Assembly (NCBI GenBank): GCA_910586125.1
Contig: CAJUHP010000021.1
Location: 1-58,024 of the forward strand
DNA: 58,024 nt
Source of the DNA: an uncultured Lachnospiraceae bacterium
GTDB lineage: Bacteria > Bacillota > Clostridia > Lachnospirales > Lachnospiraceae
Reading direction: 5' to 3'
In this document: positions 42,391-52,103 of the stretch, in pieces
Numbering within the stretch: position 1 is the stretch's first letter
Layout of the letters: each line of letters opens with the position of its first letter
Position numbers and translations under genes: made by a program
Notes under the pieces: generated by a model
Database searches by the model: none
What the model was told of the DNA's origin: nothing
The model's input: only the letters and a program-made list of their open reading frames with translations

Positions 42391-43875
42391 TCAGTATAAT
42401 AAACGAACAATCCGATCCGGAGCCACAATGCTGACCGGCCACAGACACATACGCTTAGCCCGCGCGTCATAGTAAAAACCGCCGAGCAAAACCTGATGCT
42501 GCAAAAGCTCCGCCTCCGGCAGAAGATCCAGCCACCGAAGCGTCTGCTCCGCACCCGGCGGATCGCCCAAAAGAATCGTGTCTCCGCCTTCCGCGCGCAG
42601 CACGATCTGTTCCCCTACCCGGCCGATCTGCTCATAGGCGATCAGACGGAACAAAATCGGAGAACCCAGAACGTTTTTCAAAATATTTTTGGCGTTCTTT
42701 GCCTCCGGCCCCACTGCCCGGGCGGCAAAGCTCCTCAGCTTTTCGATGTCCTCCGGCCCCACGTCGCGGATGATCCCGCCGTCCCAGCGCACCCGCAGAT
42801 TTCCCTCCCCGGGATAGTAGACGGCGCGGGGGATCTCGGCCACCCCAAAGACGGAATCTTCCTGCTTGACATACTTTAGCGCCTTCACCGGGCGGTAATT
42901 GTAAGTCAGGCTGATCTCGCCGGTCGCCAGATCCGCCCAGTATCCGATATCTATGTACTCTTTTCTGGCCGCGTCATAGTCCACCCAGAATGCCATCTGC
43001 ACCAATTTGACATCCGGGCGGCTGCGTCCCAGCTCCTCCAACTCCGAAAGCTTCCAGATACCGCCAAGCTCCTCATAAAGCAGGTTGTCGTCCTGGGCCG
43101 GTTCCTTCTGCTCCAGTTTTTGATTCAGATATACCGTGGATTTTTTCACCAGCGTCCAAAGCTTTTCCAGCACTTCGATGGACGCCTCATAATGGCTCTC
43201 CTGCTGATCTTTCTGAAATGCCTCGATCTCCAGAATCAAACGGTTTAAAAGGCGCTGCGGCCCCGGCAGATAATAGTCTCCCAACTGTTTGGCAAGCTGA
43301 CGGTAGCTGTCAAGCGCAGTGCCTCCCATGGTTCCCAGACCAAAGCGCATCCGCTCCTGCACCAGCTTTGCGGTCAGCTCCAGACCTTCCAACTGTTTCT
43401 TCAGCTTCTTAGCCGCTGCCGCAGTCACCGTTTTCTTGCGGGCTGTCTTTGGCTTCGCTGCCTTTTCGGTCTGGCCCTCCCCGCCGCTTACCCCGTCCGC
43501 CTCTTCCTCACCGGCGGCTGCCTTGGCGGCCTTCGCCTGCTTGCGCTCTCTCTTTTTCTGGATATCCTCCGGTATCTCGCACTCCCCGAAGGGCTTCTGC
43601 CCTGCGATTTCAAAGAGCAGAGCCAGACTGTGCTTGCAGGGAAACTGCCGGCTGGGACAGGAACAGCGGAAGACCGGCGCCGCCGGATCGATAAAATCCG
43701 CGGTCGTGATATAATTGCTTTTGCCGCTGCCTGTACACTCCCCCAGATAAAAAGTGTCATCTGCCGAGCGCTCCCGGCGTACAAAACCGCCCTTTTGCGA
43801 AATTTTCCTGCCGTTGGCCGCTGCCGCCGGATTCGGTGCCAGGGCCAAAATCTGCTGTTCAGTTACTTTCTGCAT
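42391..43875 (-). CDS. SWIM zinc-finger protein
   Basis: 494 residues. The SWIM motif CxCx(6)CxH occurs at Cys71, Cys73, Cys80 and His82 (FRCSCPSRQFPCKHSLALL). A Lys/Glu/Ala-rich, probably disordered segment at about 100-165 separates it from a larger domain with mixed helices and strands (WALVKKSTVYL-like, YNYRPVKALKYV, DTILLGDPPG). SWIM fingers bind nucleic acid or protein. ATG 43875 follows GGAAGGAGTCCATT; the longer upstream frame reads into sbcC and is spurious. It begins 41 bp after the sbcC stop and is the first gene of the SWIM-HEAT-MoxR-DUF5682-VWA cassette. Confidence 0.88.
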   Translation of the reverse strand: MQKVTEQQILALAPNPAAAANGRKISQKGGFVRRERSADDTFYLGECTGSGKSNYITTADFIDPAAPVFRCSCPSRQFPCKHSLALLFEIAGQKPFGECEIPEDIQKKRERKQAKAAKAAAGEEEADGVSGGEGQTEKAAKPKTARKKTVTAAAAKKLKKQLEGLELTAKLVQERMRFGLGTMGGTALDSYRQLAKQLGDYYLPGPQRLLNRLILEIEAFQKDQQESHYEASIEVLEKLWTLVKKSTVYLNQKLEQKEPAQDDNLLYEELGGIWKLSELEELGRSRPDVKLVQMAFWVDYDAARKEYIDIGYWADLATGEISLTYNYRPVKALKYVKQEDSVFGVAEIPRAVYYPGEGNLRVRWDGGIIRDVGPEDIEKLRSFAARAVGPEAKNAKNILKNVLGSPILFRLIAYEQIGRVGEQIVLRAEGGDTILLGDPPGAEQTLRWLDLLPEAELLQHQVLLGGFYYDARAKRMCLWPVSIVAPDRIVRLLY

Positions 43876-43916
43876 AATGGACTCCTTCCTGTTTATTTTT
43901 ATTTTGACTGGTATTG

Positions 43917-46900
43917 CTACCAGACCATTGCATGACTGCCTCCGCCGCCCGGCCTCTTTGTGATCACGATTTTCGGTCCAATCCGCTCCTTCAGCTCCGT
44001 CACATGGGAGATAATTCCCACCATACGGTTTCCTTCTGTCAGTCCGAAGAGCGCCCGCATCGCCAGATTCAGGGCCTCCTCGTCCAGAGAGCCAAAGCCT
44101 TCGTCTATAAACATCGCGTCCAACTGAATGCCGCCGGCACACGACTGGATCTCGTCGGAAAGTCCCAGCGCCAGCGCCAGAGACGCCTGAAACGATTCCC
44201 CGCCGGACAGCGTCCGCACACTGCGCTCACTCCCGTTATAATGGTCGGTCACATCCAGTTCCAGACCTGCCTTCTCCTTACAGCCCGCTGCGTTTTCCTG
44301 CCGTTTGAGTTCATACTGGCCGCTGCTCATCGTCATCAGACGCAGATTGGCCCGCCGCAGAATCCGGTCAAAATATGCTGTCTGTACATATGTTTCCAGC
44401 TCAATTTTCTGTTTCTGGTTCAGAGTCCCTCCCGCCGTATCCGACAGAGCTTTCATCCATATATATTCCTGTTCTGCAGCGATCATGTCCTCCCTGTGGT
44501 TTCGGACCTGACCGTAAATCTCCTGGTTGGCCCGATATGCGCTGTACTGCTCTGCACGCCGGGCATCCATCTCTGCCTTCTGCCGCCGCAGCCGCTCTTT
44601 CCTGGCGGCGATCTCCTCCTCGCTTTCCCCCTCGTCCCCATCCTCTTCCAACTGCCGCAAAAGCGTAGCCGCGGCGGTTCTGGCTGCGTCCGTTTCTTTC
44701 CGGCAGGTTTCATAACAAAGAGCGGCCGCCTGACGCGCCTGCAAAAGAAGATCTTTTTTCTCCTGACAGCGCGCGATCCGTTTCATAATCTCTGTCTCGC
44801 TGTCCCCCGCAAGCTCCCCGGCAAGCAATTCTTCCTCCTGCAATAGGCGTTCCTGCTCTGTTTTCAGGCGTTCTGCCCGGAGTTCCTCTGTGTGCAGCGT
44901 CTCCTCTTCCCTCACGGTCTGCGCTTCCGACTCCGACAGCTTTTGCAGCAGATCGTCTCTCTTCTTCTGCTGCTTCTCATTTTCCCGGAGCGTCTCTGTC
45001 AGCCCGGCCAGCGCCTCCTTTAAATCTTTCTGCGCCTGCGCTGCGAAAGTCCAAATATCTTCCGTCTCCGCAAGCCGCCCCCAGGGCATATCCTCCTCCT
45101 GCAAAAGGGAGGCAAGGCTCTTCTCCTGCTCTTCCCTGCGGCCAAGAAGGGCGGACTGCCGGTTTCGGTTCTCCTGCATAGTTTGAAGGCAGAGATTCAA
45201 AGCCTCTGTTTTCTCACCTATCTCCTCCAGCCATTTTGCCCGCCGGTCAATCTCCTCAAGGAGCCGTTTTATTTCTCTGCGGCTCTCACAGAGCTGTTCC
45301 TCCAGCCAGGACACGGCGCTCTCCCACAGCGAGGTCCGCGCTTCCTCCGTACAGTCATCCTCCCACCCAGACGGCGGCTCCTTTCCCAGAGGCTGCAAAA
45401 GCAAAAACATCTGCCGGTTTTTCTCTGCCAGACTGCCGCTTGCCTTCTGCTGTTCGCTCTGTTTTTCCTGTCTCTTCCTGCGGCGTTCTTCCCCTTCGGC
45501 TGCGGCCTGGGACAGCCGTCCATCCACTTCCTTCAAGAGATCCGCATCCTGCCTGGCCTGCTCCCGCTTTGCCTCACAGCGTCGGCTCTCTTCTTCGGTA
45601 TGCTTTCTGAGTGCCGTCAGAGCAGCCGTCAAAGCGGCGGTTCTGTCCGCTGTCTCTTTTGCGGTTCTCTCGGTCAGAGAATCCGCCCGCTCCGACAGCT
45701 CCTCGATACTTCTCCACAGCTCCGGCTCCTCCTCCGACAGTGCGCGGACGATCGCTCCGGCCTCGGCGCTGAGCTGCGAGACAGTTTGTTCCGCCTGTGT
45801 CAGTTCCTGCTGGCGGCGGTCCACTTCCTCCTTCTGCGGCGCACAGGCGGGCAAAACCGCCGGGGACGGATGATGCAGGGAACCGCAGACCGGACAACCC
45901 TCTCCCTCTGTGAGCCTGCGGGCCAGAAGCCCCGCCTGCGCGTCCAGAAAACGCTGCTCTGTCTCCTGACAGCTCCGGCGAAGCGCATCCCGCCTCGCGA
46001 CTGCCTGTTCATACTCCTGCTGCCGTCCGGCTAATTTCTTCTCCTGCGCTTCTCTGACTTTCAGCCGGTTGAAAAGCCCCTCGATCTGCTTCTCTCTTCT
46101 TTCTAAAATGTCCCGCCCTGCGTCCGCCTGTACCAGCCGAAGCGGCGCGTCAGAAAGCCGCTCCTTCTCCTGCCGGTCCGCCTCCATCCGCCGCTCCCTC
46201 TCCTGCTCCTCCCGCTGCAATCTCTGCCATTCGCTGTTTAAAATCTCCAGACGGCGCATCTGCTCTCTCCGGTCTGCCTGGCAATTTATCAGCGCTATTC
46301 TCTGCCGTTCCCATTCTTCTTTTTCGGCTGTTTTTTCTGCCAGAAAAACATCCAAGTCCGCACGCTTTTCCGTTTCTTCCCGCAGGCTCTGCAGCTCTTT
46401 CTCATACTGTTTCGCCTGCGCCTCGCACAAAGCCGCCGCCTGCTCCCTCTCAGGCCATTCCCGCTCAAAGGCGTCATGCTCTCTCTGCCTCTCCAGAAAC
46501 TCTCTCTGTTTTCGCGCCAGCAGAGAATGTCTGTGAATCAGAAGCGCCTGCTTCTCGCCCACATCTTTCAATTCTTCCAGTTGGCACCTCCAGAGACTGC
46601 TGTTTTGCCGCAGCAGCTCCAGACTCTCCCGAAGCTTCTTCTGCTCTCGCTCTGTCAAAGCCAGAGCCTCGTCCTTTTCCTCCCGCTGCCTTTGAAGCCC
46701 GGAAAGCCGCCCGCATTGCTCCAGCCGCCCGTTCTCTCTGTGTATCTGTTCATCCAGCGGCCCGCATTCCTTGGCCGCCTCCTCGGCATTCTTCCAGTCC
46801 GCCTGCGCCTCAAAAAGCTTCGGCTCCCATTCCTTTATAAGCTCCTCCTGCCGCGCAAGCTCCCGTCTCGCCTGTTCTTTCTGTCTGGCCTTCCCCAAAA

Positions 46901-47726
46901 GCTGGTCTTCTCTCTGTATCTGCTCCTCCAGCTCTGTCTGTGCCGCCTCCAGTCTTTCCAGCCGCCCGCTGTCCGTTGTCAGAATCCGTTCTAAAAGCTC
47001 TAGGCCCTTCTCTGTCTTTCCCTCAAAGCCTGTCTGTTTCAGTTCGGAAAGTTCTTCCTCCTCCTGCGGCATGCTCAGGCAGGAAACGCCGCTCAAATAC
47101 TGGGCGATGCTTCTGCGGCTCTCGTCATAGCGTTTTTGCCGCTCTCTTGCCTCGTCGCGCAGGCGGTTCTGAAGCGTCTGATAAAATCCGGTGTGAAAAA
47201 GCCGGCGGAAAATCTCACTGCGCTGCGGCGTTCCAGCTAAGAGCAGTTTTTGAAAATCTCCCTGGGCAATCATGGCAATCTGCCGGAACTGCCTGCAGTC
47301 AAGCCCGATCAGCTCCGTAACCGCTCTCGTCACCTCGCGGCTCTTTGTCACCGGCAGCCTCTCATCCGGAAAAACCAGCGCGGCATCGGCTTTCTGCACT
47401 GTAAAACCGGTCCCTCTCTCCTTGGGACGCTCATATTCCGGATTGCGGGTCACAATGTACTCCCTGCCCTGAAACGAGAATGTCAGCTCCACAAAGGTGG
47501 GAACGCTGCCCTTGGCATACTTGCTTCGGAACATCCCCGCCTCCCGAAAACCGCCGCTGGCCTCGCCGTAGAGGGCAAAGGTAATCGCGTCGAACAAGGT
47601 TGTCTTTCCCGCGCCGGTATCCCCAGTGATCAGATACACGCCCTGCCCGTACAGTTTTGTAAAATCAATCTCCTCGCATCCGGCATAGGGGCCGAATGCG
47701 CTGAGCCGTAATCGAACCGGTCTCAT
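43917..47726 (-). CDS. sbcC: Nuclease SbcCD subunit C (SMC-like ATPase)
   Basis: 1,269 residues, longer than E. coli SbcC (1,048) mainly through extended coiled coils. Walker A GDTGAGKTT at 35-43, Q-loop MIAQGDFQKLL near 155, and zinc hook CPVCGSLHHP near the middle. Two long Glu/Arg/Gln-rich coiled coils flank the hook. The C-terminal ATPase half has LSGGESFQASLALALGLS and the Walker B FIDEGFGSLDEEAL. With SbcD it trims and cleaves hairpins and protein-blocked DNA ends. The start overlaps the sbcD stop by 4 nt (ATGA). Confidence 0.96.
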   Translation of the reverse strand: MRPVRLRLSAFGPYAGCEEIDFTKLYGQGVYLITGDTGAGKTTLFDAITFALYGEASGGFREAGMFRSKYAKGSVPTFVELTFSFQGREYIVTRNPEYERPKERGTGFTVQKADAALVFPDERLPVTKSREVTRAVTELIGLDCRQFRQIAMIAQGDFQKLLLAGTPQRSEIFRRLFHTGFYQTLQNRLRDEARERQKRYDESRRSIAQYLSGVSCLSMPQEEEELSELKQTGFEGKTEKGLELLERILTTDSGRLERLEAAQTELEEQIQREDQLLGKARQKEQARRELARQEELIKEWEPKLFEAQADWKNAEEAAKECGPLDEQIHRENGRLEQCGRLSGLQRQREEKDEALALTEREQKKLRESLELLRQNSSLWRCQLEELKDVGEKQALLIHRHSLLARKQREFLERQREHDAFEREWPEREQAAALCEAQAKQYEKELQSLREETEKRADLDVFLAEKTAEKEEWERQRIALINCQADRREQMRRLEILNSEWQRLQREEQERERRMEADRQEKERLSDAPLRLVQADAGRDILERREKQIEGLFNRLKVREAQEKKLAGRQQEYEQAVARRDALRRSCQETEQRFLDAQAGLLARRLTEGEGCPVCGSLHHPSPAVLPACAPQKEEVDRRQQELTQAEQTVSQLSAEAGAIVRALSEEEPELWRSIEELSERADSLTERTAKETADRTAALTAALTALRKHTEEESRRCEAKREQARQDADLLKEVDGRLSQAAAEGEERRRKRQEKQSEQQKASGSLAEKNRQMFLLLQPLGKEPPSGWEDDCTEEARTSLWESAVSWLEEQLCESRREIKRLLEEIDRRAKWLEEIGEKTEALNLCLQTMQENRNRQSALLGRREEQEKSLASLLQEEDMPWGRLAETEDIWTFAAQAQKDLKEALAGLTETLRENEKQQKKRDDLLQKLSESEAQTVREEETLHTEELRAERLKTEQERLLQEEELLAGELAGDSETEIMKRIARCQEKKDLLLQARQAAALCYETCRKETDAARTAAATLLRQLEEDGDEGESEEEIAARKERLRRQKAEMDARRAEQYSAYRANQEIYGQVRNHREDMIAAEQEYIWMKALSDTAGGTLNQKQKIELETYVQTAYFDRILRRANLRLMTMSSGQYELKRQENAAGCKEKAGLELDVTDHYNGSERSVRTLSGGESFQASLALALGLSDEIQSCAGGIQLDAMFIDEGFGSLDEEALNLAMRALFGLTEGNRMVGIISHVTELKERIGPKIVITKRPGGGGSHAMVW

Positions 47727-48883
47727 CGCTCCCCCTGCCCCCTCTCCTCCAGGCGCTTCTCCTTGAGCTCTTCGATCAGACGGCGGACAAAAGCTTTCTG
47801 CTCCCCGCTCATCGGCTGATTATTCTGCATCTCATATAATTCTTCAAACAGTTCCTGCTCGGATTTCGCTTCGACATTCTCTGCCGCCGCAAACGCGGCA
47901 CGGTTTCTGGTTCTTTGATTGTCGTATTCCAACTGCATCAGATTCGGATAGATTACCCGCAGCTTTGCCATGCCGTCCAGGATATCCTCTTCCTCTGTCA
48001 ATGTGATGTGAATATAATCCTCTCGGTTAAACCCCTCATAAAACGAACGGGCCGTCAGCTCCTGATAGCTTCCCCGCAGCTTTCTCATATCCCGAAGCGG
48101 CGTCAGCGGCAGCTCCTTTTGGGAGAATTCTCCTTTTTCTCTCAGTTCGATGACTGTGACGGACTTTGTCTGCTCCGCCTCCGAAAACGAATATTTTAAT
48201 GGAGTTCCGCAGTAACGCACCCGCTTTTCGCCCACTGTCTGCGGACTGTGCAGATGCCCCAGCGCCACATAGTCAAACGCATCAAAAAGAGCGGCCTCCA
48301 CCGAATCCAGACCGCCCACTGGTATCTCTTCCGATTCGCAGCGGCCAGCTCCTGTAACAAACTGATGTGCCACCAGAATATTCCGGCAGGAACGATCAAT
48401 TTCCATGTGGGAAAGAGCGGCGGCCGCCGCCTTTTGACTGTTGTCGATTTCCTCATCTCCCAACGCATGACGCACCGCCGCCGGTCTGAGAAACGGCAGC
48501 AAGTGAACCATAACCGGTCCATACGAATCCGTCAAACGAACCTGTCTCACCTGTCCGTCGTAGACCGGTGAGACATAAACGCTGCTGCCGCGCATCAGAT
48601 CCGCTCCAAATGCCAGCCGCTGCGCGCTGTCATGGTTGCCGCTTATCACAAAAACCGATACGCTAAGACCGGACAAATCCGTCAGAAACTGATCGAACAG
48701 CCGCACCGCCTCGGAGGGGGGAACCGGCTTGTCGTAAATGTCTCCGGCCAGCAGCACGCCGTCCGGCTGCTCCTCACGAACCAGCGACAAAATCTGATTC
48801 AGAATAAATCTCTGATCGTCCAGCAGGGAAAATTCATGAATCCGCCGGCCCAAGTGCAGATCAGAGAGATGAAAAAATTTCAT
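47723..48883 (-). CDS. sbcD: Nuclease SbcCD subunit D (Mre11-like)
   Basis: 386 residues. Mn-dependent 3'-5' exonuclease and endonuclease. The phosphoesterase motifs are in order: FHLSDLHLGRRIH, LLAGDIYDKPVPPSEA, VISGNHDSAQRL, VAHQFVTG and YVALGHLHSPQ. The C-terminal capping domain follows. ATG 48883 follows AAAGGAGTG. It starts 31 bp after the stop of the hybrid kinase upstream, so readthrough is possible. Coupled by a 4-nt overlap to sbcC. Confidence 0.97.
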   Translation of the reverse strand: MKFFHLSDLHLGRRIHEFSLLDDQRFILNQILSLVREEQPDGVLLAGDIYDKPVPPSEAVRLFDQFLTDLSGLSVSVFVISGNHDSAQRLAFGADLMRGSSVYVSPVYDGQVRQVRLTDSYGPVMVHLLPFLRPAAVRHALGDEEIDNSQKAAAAALSHMEIDRSCRNILVAHQFVTGAGRCESEEIPVGGLDSVEAALFDAFDYVALGHLHSPQTVGEKRVRYCGTPLKYSFSEAEQTKSVTVIELREKGEFSQKELPLTPLRDMRKLRGSYQELTARSFYEGFNREDYIHITLTEEEDILDGMAKLRVIYPNLMQLEYDNQRTRNRAAFAAAENVEAKSEQELFEELYEMQNNQPMSGEQKAFVRRLIEELKEKRLEERGQGER

Positions 48884-48914
48884 GAAACACTCCTTTGTAA
48901 CAGACGCTTTTTCC

Positions 48915-51719
48915 TTAATTTCCGCCTAACAGCTCTTTCAGGGCGGAAAAAAGAAGATTTAAATCAATCGGCTTTGCAATATGTCCGTTCATCCCGCTGC
49001 GCAGCGCCATTTTTCGATCCTCGTCAAAGGCATTGGCTGTCATGGCCAGAATGGGCACCGACGACAGCCCTGGATTTTCCAGCTTCCGAATCTGTTTGGC
49101 TGCCTCATAGCCGTTTAATACGGGCATCTGAATGTCCATTAATACTAGCTGATAATATCCTGGATTCGATCTCCTAAGCATATCCACCGCGATCTGTCCA
49201 TTCTCCGCTACATCTGTAGAGAATCCCGCGTCTCCCAGGATTTCTACGGCGATCTCCTGATTCAATTCATTATCCTCGGCCAGCAAAATCCGTCCGGCGC
49301 GAAAGTTCGCCGGCAGGCCGCGCTCCGGCCGGCCGCCGTTCAACGCCTGGATATTTACTCCCGCAGATCTCTCCTCATCCCGTTTTTCTGCGGTATCCAG
49401 ACAGAGGCGAAACGGAAAACAGACAATAAACTCGCTCCCTACGCCCTCTTTGCTCTTCACTTCAATGGAACCGTTCATCCGATCCACAATGTTCTTGGTA
49501 ATGGCCATCCCCAGGCCGGTCCCCTGAATCCTGCTGATCGTCGAATTTTTCTCCCGCTCAAAAGGCTCAAAGATATGCGCCACAAAGCCTTCGCTCATCC
49601 CCATCCCCGTATCCCGGATACAAAATTCAAATTCCCCGCAGCCCGGTGTCTGTGAATCCTTTTCTGACAGACAGATGCTGACTTTCCCTCCCGGATTCGT
49701 ATACTTGACTGCGTTGCTGAGCAGATTCAAAAGCACCTGGTTCAGACGCAGAACGTCGCAGTAAATGTCCGTATGCCAGACACCGCACATGTCCATCGAA
49801 AGCGTCAGATGCTTCGCGCGCGCATCCGGCAGAATAATATTCTCCACCCCCTGCAGAATATCTGCCAGACAGCAAGGCTTTTCCTCCAGAGTTAATTTTC
49901 CGCTTTCAATACGGCTCATATCCAGAACATCGTTGATCAGATTCAGAAGATGATTTCCCGATGCGATAATCTTCTTAATATATTCCTCCACCCGGTCTTT
50001 CTGGTCAATATGAGCCAAGGCCAGCGTGGAAAATCCCACAATCGCGTTCATCGGTGTTCGGATATCATGGGACATATTGGAGAGAAATGCGCTTTTCGCG
50101 CGGCTGGCTTTGTTTGCCTGCATCAGTGCATCCTCCAGAAGACTTTTCTTCTCCATCTCATTGCGGATCTCTTCATCCACACTGCGCAGGCCCATCACAA
50201 TACCGTGGCTCTCTTTCCATGCGCCCGCCTGAACGACCTTCATCTGAAAATAATTGATTCTGCCTTCTCTGCGGATGCGGTAATTCACGCAGAGCCGTTT
50301 TTTCTCCGCAAGTTCCTCCCCCAGCCGGTCCACGGAAACCGCTCCCCGCAGCATCTCCTTATCTTCCTCGCAGACAAAATTCTCGATATAATAATCCAGG
50401 CTGTCCTTCAGCGTAATCTTCTCCGATAAAATCACGCCGAACAGGGAATCCTCCGGATCGTTCGCCTGCAGAATATATCCCAGCCCCGTGTCCAGATCAA
50501 ACGAACAGACCAAGCTGTAATCCACGCTCAGCGCCCGGATCAGATCCTTATGGCGCTTCTCCTTCTTTTTCTCCTGGAGCTTCTGCGCGGTACAGTCCAG
50601 AAGAAATCTCTGACAGATCAGTTCGCCGTTCTCGATTAACAGCTTGACATTGCCCATGATATGTAAAAGTTCGCCGTCCCGGTGCAGAACCCGGTACTCC
50701 ACCGGAATGCTGTCCCCCTCTTTTTTCAGCGAACGAATGCAGCCGCGCAGCTTATCCTTGTCCTCATCCAGCACCGAAGCCGCCACCATGTTAAAACCGT
50801 CCTGAATCATCTCCTCCAGCGTCTCATATCCCAGAATCTTCAGAGCCGCCCGGTTGGCGCTGAACACGCGCTGTCCGTCCAGAGAATGGCGCATCACGCC
50901 GCAGTCGAGCGTGGTGAAAATCGTCTCCAGCGTATGGTTTTTATTTATAATCTCCTGCTCATAGGCCCGCTCTCTGGTCACGTCAAGCGCCACTCCCACG
51001 GTACCCATAACGCTGCCGTCCAGATCGTACAGAGGCGATTTGTACGTGGTCAGTTGCCGGATTCCCTCCCCGGTCTGAATGGTCTCCTCCGCAACGCAAG
51101 TCTGCCTCTTGCTCATAACCTCCCGCTCGGACTCAATGCAGGCCGGATCATCCTGCTCCACATCCCAGATATACGCATGACCGCGGCCCTGCACCTGTTC
51201 TTTGGTCTTATTCACTGTCCGGCAGAACATATCGTTTACTTTCTCGTGAATGCCGTCTTTGTCCTTATACCAGACCAGGTCCGGCGTATTGTTGATCGCC
51301 GCCTCCAGAAAATGATCGGTCTCCCAGAAATCTTTTTCCGTCTTGCAGTTCTGCTGCCATCGCAGGAAACGAAACGCCGCCTCTTCCACGGTCATGGGCA
51401 TTATCCACAGATCTGCGTCCGCCGTCTCTGCAACTCTCCCCAAAATCGCAGGAACCTGCTCCTGTGCAGCCAGAACAATCAGCTTTGCCTTCTCTGCTTT
51501 CGCCGCAATCAATTCGGTTAATGACCGATCTGCTTCCCCCTCTTTTAAATCCGCCACACAGGCCAGAATCACGTCGGCTTTCGCCGCCGGCGTTGTCTTA
51601 AGCTCCTCGCTCTCCAAGAATTCATGTGTGAAATGCGCCAGCGGGGACATTCCTTTTATCATTTCAAATATCGCGGCGCACCGGCCTGCCAGATAGAAAT
51701 GAATATGACAATGATACAT
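48915..51719 (-). CDS. Hybrid sensor histidine kinase/response regulator with PAS domains
   Basis: 934 residues, no membrane helix, so cytosolic. An N-terminal receiver-like fold (1-125, YHCHIHFYLAGR, ADVILACVADLKE) lacks a phospho-acceptor Asp. PAS domains lie at about 135-255, 265-385 and 400-515. HisKA has His551 in SNMSHDIRTPMNAI; HATPase_c spans about 655-770 with N-box NLLSNAVKYT and GTGLGMAI. A C-terminal receiver at about 808-930 has Asp862 in VLMDIQMP. No HPt domain is present. ATG follows GGGAGGAGAGAGGG. It is divergent from the next kinase and precedes sbcD by 31 bp. Confidence 0.9.
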   Translation of the reverse strand: MYHCHIHFYLAGRCAAIFEMIKGMSPLAHFTHEFLESEELKTTPAAKADVILACVADLKEGEADRSLTELIAAKAEKAKLIVLAAQEQVPAILGRVAETADADLWIMPMTVEEAAFRFLRWQQNCKTEKDFWETDHFLEAAINNTPDLVWYKDKDGIHEKVNDMFCRTVNKTKEQVQGRGHAYIWDVEQDDPACIESEREVMSKRQTCVAEETIQTGEGIRQLTTYKSPLYDLDGSVMGTVGVALDVTRERAYEQEIINKNHTLETIFTTLDCGVMRHSLDGQRVFSANRAALKILGYETLEEMIQDGFNMVAASVLDEDKDKLRGCIRSLKKEGDSIPVEYRVLHRDGELLHIMGNVKLLIENGELICQRFLLDCTAQKLQEKKKEKRHKDLIRALSVDYSLVCSFDLDTGLGYILQANDPEDSLFGVILSEKITLKDSLDYYIENFVCEEDKEMLRGAVSVDRLGEELAEKKRLCVNYRIRREGRINYFQMKVVQAGAWKESHGIVMGLRSVDEEIRNEMEKKSLLEDALMQANKASRAKSAFLSNMSHDIRTPMNAIVGFSTLALAHIDQKDRVEEYIKKIIASGNHLLNLINDVLDMSRIESGKLTLEEKPCCLADILQGVENIILPDARAKHLTLSMDMCGVWHTDIYCDVLRLNQVLLNLLSNAVKYTNPGGKVSICLSEKDSQTPGCGEFEFCIRDTGMGMSEGFVAHIFEPFEREKNSTISRIQGTGLGMAITKNIVDRMNGSIEVKSKEGVGSEFIVCFPFRLCLDTAEKRDEERSAGVNIQALNGGRPERGLPANFRAGRILLAEDNELNQEIAVEILGDAGFSTDVAENGQIAVDMLRRSNPGYYQLVLMDIQMPVLNGYEAAKQIRKLENPGLSSVPILAMTANAFDEDRKMALRSGMNGHIAKPIDLNLLFSALKELLGGN

Positions 51720-52103
51720 CCCTCTCTCCTCCCATGTTCTGCCCTTATTATAATGCTGTGCTTCTATACCTTTTTCTCTATCATATCACCCGAAACCGGA
51801 TATGTAAACGAAGGAATTATCATCATTTGTATCAGTATACCATAATGGGCGGCAAAGGAAAAGATTTTTTATCTCGAAAGCTTTTAGATTTTGTCATCCT
51901 GTTTTCTTCTGAGACCAGAAGACAGAGTGTCATTTCCCGCCTCATCACGCCCTGATTTCAGACGCCGACAGAGCCTTGCCTCCAACATCTTGACATGATT
52001 GCAGGCACATGGTATTATGGCAAAGATTTTCTGATTTTTGCAGCGAGATTGCAGGAATCAATCGGAACGTCACTACTATTTCGAGACGGGAAAGGGAAAG
52101 CAT
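51720..52103 (+). promoter_or_regulatory. Divergent promoter region between two hybrid kinases
   Basis: Plus strand: TTGACA (51990-51995), 17-bp spacer, TATTAT (52013-52018), a strong promoter for the 52104 gene. Minus strand: perfect TATAAT (51747-51752) without a good -35, probably for the 48915-51719 kinase. A 6-bp hairpin TCTTCT/AGAAGA lies at 51905-51922. No gene was seen; the in-frame extension upstream of 52104 starts with TTG and was rejected. Confidence 0.7.

Noticed and set aside
41116..42399. 427-residue plus-strand reading frame opposite the HEAT gene
   Set aside because: It is fully antisense to a gene with clear repeat structure, lacks a ribosome binding site and has a composition (His, Gln, Arg-rich) typical of shadows in GC-rich DNA.
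43876..44142. 89-residue N-terminal extension of the SWIM protein
   Set aside because: It lies inside sbcC in another frame, and a strong ribosome binding site precedes the internal ATG at 43875.
51905..51922. Operator between the divergent kinases
   Set aside because: A 6-bp inverted repeat this short is expected by chance in a region of this size.
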